A stretch of 64,000 nt of DNA from Staphylococcus carnosus (GTDB lineage: Bacteria > Bacillota > Bacilli > Staphylococcales > Staphylococcaceae). Position numbers and translations under genes: made by a program. The stretch spans positions 1,364,001-1,428,000 of the forward strand of contig NZ_UHCT01000001.1 in NCBI RefSeq assembly GCF_900458435.1, in the 5' to 3' direction. Below, in pieces: positions 58,596 to 64,000 of this stretch. Under the pieces are notes generated by a model. It saw only the letters and a list, made by a program, of their open reading frames with translations. It ran no database searches and was not told where the DNA came from. Position 1 is the first letter of the stretch; each line of letters begins with the position of its first letter.

Positions 58596-59048
58596 GTGGA
58601 AGAACGATTAAAATGCGTGAAGCAACAATTACAACAATCATCCTATAAATTAACTCCACAGCGTGAGGCAACATTAAGAGTATTGATTGAAAATGAATCT
58701 GATCATCTTAGTGCTGAAGATGTTTACTTAAAAGTGAAAGATAAAGCGCCAGAAATCGGATTAGCAACTGTTTATAGAACGTTGGAGCTACTTGCTGAAC
58801 TGAAAATCGTTGATAAAATCAACTTTGGTGATGGTGTGTCACGATTTGATTTGAAAAAAGAAGGCGAAAAACATTTCCATCATCATTTAGTTTGTATGGA
58901 ATGTGGAAAAGTTGAGGAAATTGCTGAAGATTTATTGCCAAAAGTTGAAGAACGCGTAGAAAATGAATTTAACTTTAAAATTTTAGATCATCGTCTTACT
59001 TTTCACGGTATTTGCAGCGAATGCCAGCAAAAGAAGAAAGAAGTTTGA
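58596..59048 (+). CDS. fur: Ferric uptake regulator Fur
   Basis: 150 residues. Winged helix with TPQREATLRVL and GLATVYRTLELL, then the metal-binding domain HFHHHLVCMECGK and HGICSECQ. GTG start at 58596; GAGTGAGG lies 5 bases before. It represses iron-uptake genes. The presence of xerD 22 bases behind and the PerR-like operator favour Fur rather than PerR or Zur (zur is identified at 11973). Confidence 0.9.
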   Translation: MEERLKCVKQQLQQSSYKLTPQREATLRVLIENESDHLSAEDVYLKVKDKAPEIGLATVYRTLELLAELKIVDKINFGDGVSRFDLKKEGEKHFHHHLVCMECGKVEEIAEDLLPKVEERVENEFNFKILDHRLTFHGICSECQQKKKEV

Positions 59049-59070
59049 TATAGTAAGAGGGTGAAAAGTG

Positions 59071-59970
59071 ATGGAAACAAATTATGATGTTGTTATTGAA
59101 GAATATTTAAAATTCATTCAAATTGAAAAAGGATTAAGTGCTAATACGATTGGTGCTTATAGAAGAGATTTGAATAAATACAAAGAGTATTTAGTATTAA
59201 AAAAGATTAATAATATAGATTTTATTGATCGAGAGATTATTCAACAATGTTTAGGATATTTACATGATGACGGTCATTCCGCAAAATCAATTGCGCGTTT
59301 TATTTCAACAGTAAGAAGTTTCCATCAATTTGCGTTGAGAGAACGTTATGCAGCTAAAGATCCTACTGTATTGATTGAAACACCTAAATACGAGCGCCGG
59401 TTACCTGACGTATTAGATGTAGAGGACGTTCTTGCTTTACTTGAAACGCCGGATTTATCTAAAAATAACGGTTATCGAGATCGAACAATTCTGGAATTAT
59501 TATATGCGACAGGTATGCGTGTAACGGAATTGATACATGTTCGTGTAGAAGATGTCAATTTGATTATGGGATTTGTACGGGTTTTCGGTAAGGGTAGCAA
59601 AGAACGTATCATCCCTTTAGGCGAAACTGTCATCGATTATTTGAAAAAATACATTGAAACAGTACGTCCTCAATTGTTAAAACAAACAGTAACAGATGTA
59701 TTATTTTTAAACCTTCATGGTAAACCATTATCAAGACAGGGAATTTGGAAACTTATAAAGCAATATGGTGTTAAAGCAAATATTAAAAAGAAATTAACAC
59801 CTCACTCACTTCGCCACTCGTTTGCGACACATTTGCTTGAAAATGGTGCTGATTTAAGAGCTGTACAAGAAATGTTAGGACATTCGGATATTTCTACAAC
59901 TCAACTCTATACACATGTTTCAAAATCACAAATCAGAAAAATGTATAATGAATTCCATCCAAGAGCCTGA
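59071..59970 (+). CDS. xerD: Tyrosine recombinase XerD
   Basis: 299 residues; resolves chromosome dimers at dif together with XerC. SAM-like N-terminal domain (about 1-90). The catalytic residues are visible: R in ATGMRVTELI, H and R in HSLRHSFATH, H in LGHSDISTTQ and the nucleophile Y in QLYTHV. ATG 59071 follows GAGGGTG. In the fur-xerD order common to staphylococci. Confidence 0.96.
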   Translation: METNYDVVIEEYLKFIQIEKGLSANTIGAYRRDLNKYKEYLVLKKINNIDFIDREIIQQCLGYLHDDGHSAKSIARFISTVRSFHQFALRERYAAKDPTVLIETPKYERRLPDVLDVEDVLALLETPDLSKNNGYRDRTILELLYATGMRVTELIHVRVEDVNLIMGFVRVFGKGSKERIIPLGETVIDYLKKYIETVRPQLLKQTVTDVLFLNLHGKPLSRQGIWKLIKQYGVKANIKKKLTPHSLRHSFATHLLENGADLRAVQEMLGHSDISTTQLYTHVSKSQIRKMYNEFHPRA

Positions 59971-59972
59971 CT

Positions 59973-60023
59973 AATTAAAATAATGCACATCCATTCGATA
60001 TGTGGATGTGCATTATTTTAATT
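59973..60023. terminator. Bidirectional terminator after xerD
   Basis: A 21-bp perfect stem (59973-59993 with 60003-60023) and a 9-base loop. The right arm overlaps the last codons of the convergent DUF309 gene. Confidence 0.9.
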
Positions 60024-60525
60024 TACGTCTTTTTAATGCGTCATTTCGAGCAAGTTCAACTGCATGGCGATCTCGTAATAAATGATGATCGTAAATATAA
60101 GGAGAGTCATTTATTTTCGTCATCAATTGATAATCAGGAAATTTTGATTTCAATTTCTTTTTTGTGGATTCCAATAAAGGTAATTCTATAACTTGGAATG
60201 GACAATTTTGAGTTGCTTGTTTTTTTAACTGAGTTAGTAAAGTTAAATATTTTTGAGAGCTTAATCCTAAATTCTCTATATTTTTCAAAATAAGATTTGC
60301 TACACGATAAGCACGCTTAAATAGTGTGGATGCACCTTTGCAGTTGCCTCTTCTAAAATGATAACAGCCGGTAGCACATAAAATTAAGCTTACTACTGCA
60401 TCCTCTTTTGAAAAGAAAGGCTGTTTTTTCCAAGCATCTTCTAAAATGTCATGACATAAAAAGTAATGTTGTTGAGCATGAAATTGATAATAAAATGACA
60501 AAAGCGCTTCTTCCAATTTATTCAC
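60013..60525 (-). CDS. DUF309 family protein (YpuF type)
   Basis: 170 residues, all helical. The family signature is visible as [12 protein letters not shown] (about 22-33) and [17 protein letters not shown] (about 54-70). Function unknown. It lies opposite to xerD and scpA, with its own ribosome site AGGAGGTG. In Bacillus the homologue is also next to scpAB. Confidence 0.88.
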
Positions 60526-60612
60526 CTCCTGCTTCTCATTTATTTATTTTCAGCATTCATGTATAATATTTTACTGAATGATATACGCAACATGCAATTA
60601 AAGGAGAAAGAG

Positions 60613-61350
60613 ATGTACGAAGTTAAACTAGATGCTTTTAATGGTCCTTTGGATTTATTACTCCATCTAATACATAAGTATGAAATCGATATTTATGATA
60701 TCCCGATGAAAGCTTTAACAGAACAATATATGAACTATATTCATGCAATGAAAAAACTAGAAATTAATATAGCGAGTGAATATCTAGTAGTGGCTTCTGA
60801 ATTATTGATGATTAAAAGTAAAATGCTTTTACCACAACATGATACTGAAATGGATGATGAAATAGAGGATCCAAGAGAAGACTTGGTTGGTCGTTTAATA
60901 GAGTATCAAAATTATAAAGAATATACAGAATTTCTGAATGAACTTAAAGAACAGCGCGAACAATTTTACAGCAAACATCCTACTGATTTAAGCCATTTAG
61001 AATCCATAGAAACTTGGGATGATTCTCAAACAATTGATTTAACAGAATTAATTATGGCTTATCAAAGAATCAAAACAAGAACATCTTTCAACACACCTAA
61101 AAGTGTTACAATCCAAAAAGAAACTTTTACGATTGAACAAGCATCTAAACAAGTCACTGAAAAACTTGCAGTTTCTAACTCCATTAACTTTTTTAGTTTG
61201 TTTACTTTTAAAGAAAATACAGAGGAAATCGTTACACATTTCTTGGCGATATTAGAAATGTCGAAAACGGGAATCATACAAATTAACCAAGTTAAAGATT
61301 TTGCAGACATTAACATTACTAGAGGTGTAAATTATGGCATTGGAGCTTAA
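60613..61350 (+). CDS. scpA: Segregation and condensation protein A
   Basis: 245 residues; kleisin subunit of the SMC condensin complex. N-terminal [25 protein letters not shown] segment and a C-terminal winged helix. ATG 60613 is chosen because AAAGGAG lies just upstream; the frame extension to 60559 has no ribosome site. The stop overlaps scpB by 17 bases. Confidence 0.95.
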
Positions 61351-61882
61351 CGGAATACTTGAAGGGTTATTATATACAGCGGGTGATGAAGGATTGGAAG
61401 CTGACCAGCTCACTGATATTTTAGAGATTTCAGAAGAAACCTTAAAAGAAATGGCTGCAACTTATGATTCTCAAGGCTTAGTAATTCAACAATATGGATC
61501 TACATATGTTTTAACAACAAAATCAGAAGTTGCACCTTATGTAGAAAAACTGGTAAAAAATCAATCAAATATGAAACTGTCACAAGCTGCAATGGAAGTA
61601 TTATCAATTATCGCTTATAATCAACCAGTAACCAGAAGCGATATTGAAATAATACGCGGCATTAATTCAGATGGTGCAGCTAAAACATTAATCGCGAGAG
61701 GATTAGTTGAAGCAAAAGTTGAAGATAATTCTCGCAGTCAGCAACTTTATACAACACCTTTATTCTTAAATGTTTTTGGTATGACAAATTTGGATGAACT
61801 TCCAACTACAGAAGAAGAGGAAGAAGAAATCGAATCATTTTTCAATAATCTGATTAACCAAAAAGGAGATAATAATGAGTAA
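61334..61882 (+). CDS. scpB: Segregation and condensation protein B
   Basis: 182 residues, two winged helices. [18 protein letters not shown] at the start and [17 protein letters not shown] in the middle are characteristic. Acidic C-terminus. It binds the ScpA linker and regulates the SMC ring. It overlaps scpA and rluB (8 bases), so all three are translated together. Confidence 0.95.
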
Positions 61883-62612
61883 AGAATTAGAAAGATTACA
61901 AAAAAGAATTGCAAATAGCGGTTATACTTCAAGAAGAAAAGCTGAAACTTTAATTGTTGAAGGCAAAGTTAAAGTAAATGGCGAAACTGTAACAGAATTA
62001 GGTACAAAAGTTAAACCATCGGACAATGTTGAAGTTGAAGGCGTTAAACTAGAACAAGAAGATAAATTGTATATTTTGTTTTATAAACCAGCTCAAGTTA
62101 TTACGAGTGTTTCGGATGACAGAGGCAGAACTGTGGTAACAGATTATTTCGATGACTTAGAAACACGTATTTATCCAGTAGGCAGATTAGATTACGACAC
62201 TTCAGGACTTTTATTGTTAACAAATGATGGTGAGTTCACTAATTTAATGACACATCCGAGATATAAAATTAAGAAAAAGTACGTCGCTAAATTAAAAGGA
62301 TACTTGATGCGTGATGAAGTGAAAGCACTTGAAAAAGGTATACAATTAGAAGATGGTAAAACACATCCAGCAGAAGTTAAAATTAAAAATCAAAATAAAG
62401 AAAAGAATACTACTGTTGTAGAAATCACGATTTCAGAGGGCAGAAACCGCCAAGTACGACGTATGTTCGAACATTTCGGTCATGAAGTATCGAAATTATC
62501 TCGTGTGGAACTAGCAGATTTCCTTACACTTAAAGGTTTAAATGCTGGAGAAGGGCGTGTATTGACTCCTCATGAAGTTAAAAAACTTAGAAATTTAGCT
62601 GAAAATGGTTAA
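61875..62612 (+). CDS. rluB: 23S rRNA pseudouridine synthase RluB
   Basis: 245 residues. An N-terminal S4 domain ([18 protein letters not shown]) and a catalytic domain with [20 protein letters not shown], where the aspartate of GRLDYDT is the nucleophile, then [13 protein letters not shown]. It makes the helix 89 pseudouridine (2605 in E. coli numbering). In the scpA-scpB-rluB order shared by Firmicutes. Confidence 0.94.
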   Translation: MSKELERLQKRIANSGYTSRRKAETLIVEGKVKVNGETVTELGTKVKPSDNVEVEGVKLEQEDKLYILFYKPAQVITSVSDDRGRTVVTDYFDDLETRIYPVGRLDYDTSGLLLLTNDGEFTNLMTHPRYKIKKKYVAKLKGYLMRDEVKALEKGIQLEDGKTHPAEVKIKNQNKEKNTTVVEITISEGRNRQVRRMFEHFGHEVSKLSRVELADFLTLKGLNAGEGRVLTPHEVKKLRNLAENG

Positions 62613-62714
62613 TTAAGTCACTAAGCAATATTCAGTGTGCTTTTTGGCTTTTTTACACATATCATACATGCAAAGAACTCAACAAGTTTCAATTATCTTG
62701 TTGATATATGCTTA

Positions 62715-62723
62715 TGATATAAT
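62715..62723 (+). promoter_or_regulatory. Extended -10 promoter of srrAB
   Basis: TG-A-TATAAT (TG 62715-62716, TATAAT 62718-62723) with no close -35 match. It would produce a leader of about 195 bases. Confidence 0.5.
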
Positions 62724-62739
62724 ATATATTGAAGTGAAA

Positions 62740-62926
62740 AATCATTTGTTATAAAGTAGCTGATTAAAATTGGCTGCTAAACAATGATTCAGTCAAATCT
62801 TTAAATATCCAATATGAAGAAATTGATATGAGATAAAAAGGTGCAAGAGATTCATGTTACGCATCTTATCTATTTTATAAGTTATATCAATAGAATTGGA
62901 TACTCATATGGGAGGTAACTATAATT
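62740..62926 (+). other. Long structured leader before srrA
   Basis: The 314-base gap between rluB and srrA holds no gene. After the promoter, AATCATTTGTT (62740-62750) pairs with AACAATGATT (62780-62789; one bulge), with inner TAGC/GCTA. A second region from about 62826 to 62892 (GATATGAGATAA and GTTATATC with GGTGC/GCATC) may also fold. It ends at GGGAGGT before ATG 62927. No T-run is present. Function unknown. Confidence 0.4.
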
Positions 62927-63649
62927 ATGACAAAAATACTTGTCGTTGATGATGAAGAAAGAATTCGAAGACTGCTTAAATTATATTTAGAAAGAGAATC
63001 TTTTGATATCGAAGAAGCTCAAGACGGCAAAGAAGCATTAGATATGGCATTAAACACTGATTATGCTTGTATCTTATTAGACTTAATGCTTCCCGAATTA
63101 GATGGTATTGAAGTTGCAAACCGTTTAAGAGAGTACAAAGATACACCGATTATTATGTTAACAGCAAAAGGTGAAGAAACAAATCGTGTAGAAGGATTCG
63201 AATCAGGTGCAGATGATTATATTGTCAAACCTTTTTCTCCACGCGAAGTAGTATTACGAGTTAAAGCTTTGCTTAGACGCACATTAACAGCAACTTCAGA
63301 ACAAAATGAGCCTCACGCAAGAGACTTAATTGAATTTAAGCACCTTGTCATTGATAATGATGCGCATCGTGTACTTGCTGATGGTACTCAAGTCAACTTA
63401 ACACCTAAAGAATATGAACTATTAATATTCTTAGCCAAAACACCTAACAAAGTTTTTGATCGCGAACAATTATTAAAAGATGTCTGGCATTATGAATTCT
63501 ATGGAGACTTGCGTACTGTAGATACTCATGTTAAACGTCTTAGAGAAAAGTTAAACCGTGTATCCTCTGATGCAGCACATATGATTCAAACTGTATGGGG
63601 TGTCGGCTATAAATTTGAGGTCAACAATAATGATGAAACGACTCAATAG
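62927..63649 (+). CDS. srrA: Response regulator SrrA (ResD/OmpR family)
   Basis: 240 residues. Receiver domain with the acidic pocket VVDDEE, phospho-acceptor aspartate in ILLDLMLPELDG (about residue 53), MLTAKG and KPFSP. The C-terminal winged helix contains LTPKEYELLIFLA and VDTHVKRLREKL. With SrrB it controls respiration, fermentation and nitric-oxide responses. It overlaps srrB by 20 bases. Confidence 0.93.
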   Translation: MTKILVVDDEERIRRLLKLYLERESFDIEEAQDGKEALDMALNTDYACILLDLMLPELDGIEVANRLREYKDTPIIMLTAKGEETNRVEGFESGADDYIVKPFSPREVVLRVKALLRRTLTATSEQNEPHARDLIEFKHLVIDNDAHRVLADGTQVNLTPKEYELLIFLAKTPNKVFDREQLLKDVWHYEFYGDLRTVDTHVKRLREKLNRVSSDAAHMIQTVWGVGYKFEVNNNDETTQ

Positions 63650-64000
63650 TGTCGTGATAAAACTGTGGTTAACTATAATTCTTATAGTAACGACAGTTTT
63701 AATTTTACTAAGTGCGGCATTAATCACATTTATTCAAAATTATTATACGCAAGATACTGAACAATCCTTAATAAAAGATGCAGAACGAATTAGCATTTTA
63801 CTAGAAGAATCAGATAATAAGTCATTAGCAATTAAACATAGCAAGGCATTGATTGAAGGTCCTAGCGGTTTAATTATTATGAAAAATAAGAATGATGAAT
63901 TTTATAATTCTCACTCTAAATTAAAAAATGAAATGATGAATGTTATCACTAAAAACTCGAAATATCAAAAAGTGTTTACTGATAATAAAAAAATATCTCA
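63630..64000 (+). CDS. srrB: Sensor histidine kinase SrrB, 3' end outside window (partial)
   Basis: Begins ATG-ATG at 63630, inside the end of srrA. The visible 123 codons encode an N-terminal transmembrane helix (KLWLTIILIVTTVLILLSAA, about 11-32) and the start of an extracytoplasmic region with coiled, charged sequence; the kinase domains lie outside. The similarity of the first 30 residues to staphylococcal SrrB and its place after srrA identify it. Confidence 0.9.
   Translation, partial: MMKRLNSVVIKLWLTIILIVTTVLILLSAALITFIQNYYTQDTEQSLIKDAERISILLEESDNKSLAIKHSKALIEGPSGLIIMKNKNDEFYNSHSKLKNEMMNVITKNSKYQKVFTDNKKIS

Noticed and set aside
60000..60191. 63-codon plus-strand frame after xerD
   Set aside because: Overlaps the terminator and the antisense of the DUF309 gene; no coding character.

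Overview
The window is core chromosome of a low-GC Firmicute, and everything points to the genus Staphylococcus. Proteins resemble staphylococcal DnaG, SigA, PBP3, GcvPA, LipM, XerD and SrrA along most of their length. The gene order (glyS, ccpN, ppsR, dnaG, sigA, trmK ... pbp3 ... glcK ... comG ... gcvT-PA-PB ... accBC ... xseAB-ispA-argR-recN ... gnd ... zwf ... fur-xerD-scpAB-rluB-srrAB) is the familiar staphylococcal/bacillar backbone. I cannot name the species. I see no phage, insertion sequence, transposase, CRISPR array, rRNA or tRNA gene.

Layout. 1-1225: 3'-truncated glyS with its T-box leader, on the minus strand. 1484-10237: ccpN-ppsR, dnaG, sigA, trmK, a NIF3-family gene, cshB and nfo. 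10289-12380: a Zur-boxed zinc ABC transporter operon ending in zur. 12519-15431: sodA and pbp3. 15609-19747: folate cyclo-ligase, rhomboid protease, glucokinase and small partner genes. 19781-23502: the seven-gene comG competence pseudopilus operon, followed by aroK. 24001-28135: a glycine riboswitch and gcvT-gcvPA-gcvPB, with gcvPB frameshifted. 28241-31813: rhodanese-like protein, octanoyltransferase lipM, a small membrane protein, a lipoprotein and an Xaa-Pro peptidase. 31841-40105: efp, accBC, an Asp23-family gene, nusB, xseAB, ispA, argR and recN. 40132-47030: ptb, buk and the branched-chain 2-oxoacid dehydrogenase genes. 47128-50046: bacilliredoxin, a membrane protein, a small membrane protein and an M20 peptidase. 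50121-54092: gnd, an AraC-type regulator and zwf. 54234-58490: rnz, proC, a short-chain dehydrogenase, an aldo-keto reductase and an ADP-ribose pyrophosphatase. 58565-64000: PerR-boxed fur, xerD, a DUF309 gene, scpAB, rluB and srrAB (srrB cut by the window end).

Connections. Lipoylation (lipM), glycine cleavage (gcv) and branched-chain oxoacid dehydrogenase (lpd/bfm) share lipoyl chemistry; the last feeds branched acyl-CoA to fatty-acid synthesis, whose first step is accBC. Ptb and Buk can turn branched acyl-CoA into acid plus ATP. Zn, Fe and redox control is represented by zur, fur, srrAB, sodA and bacilliredoxin.

I did not find a new multi-gene system. The best observations are molecular: (1) gcvPB is frameshifted exactly where a perfect 21-bp-arm palindrome appears, the footprint of a template-switch mutation; (2) ccpN lacks any ATG/GTG/TTG start in its conserved frame and seems to begin with ATA behind a well-placed Shine-Dalgarno sequence; (3) the comGA Shine-Dalgarno sequence lies inside a fully paired 10-bp hairpin; (4) a single-aptamer glycine riboswitch begins inside the last codons of aroK; (5) three unusually long intergenic hairpins follow sigA, pbp3 and ispA.
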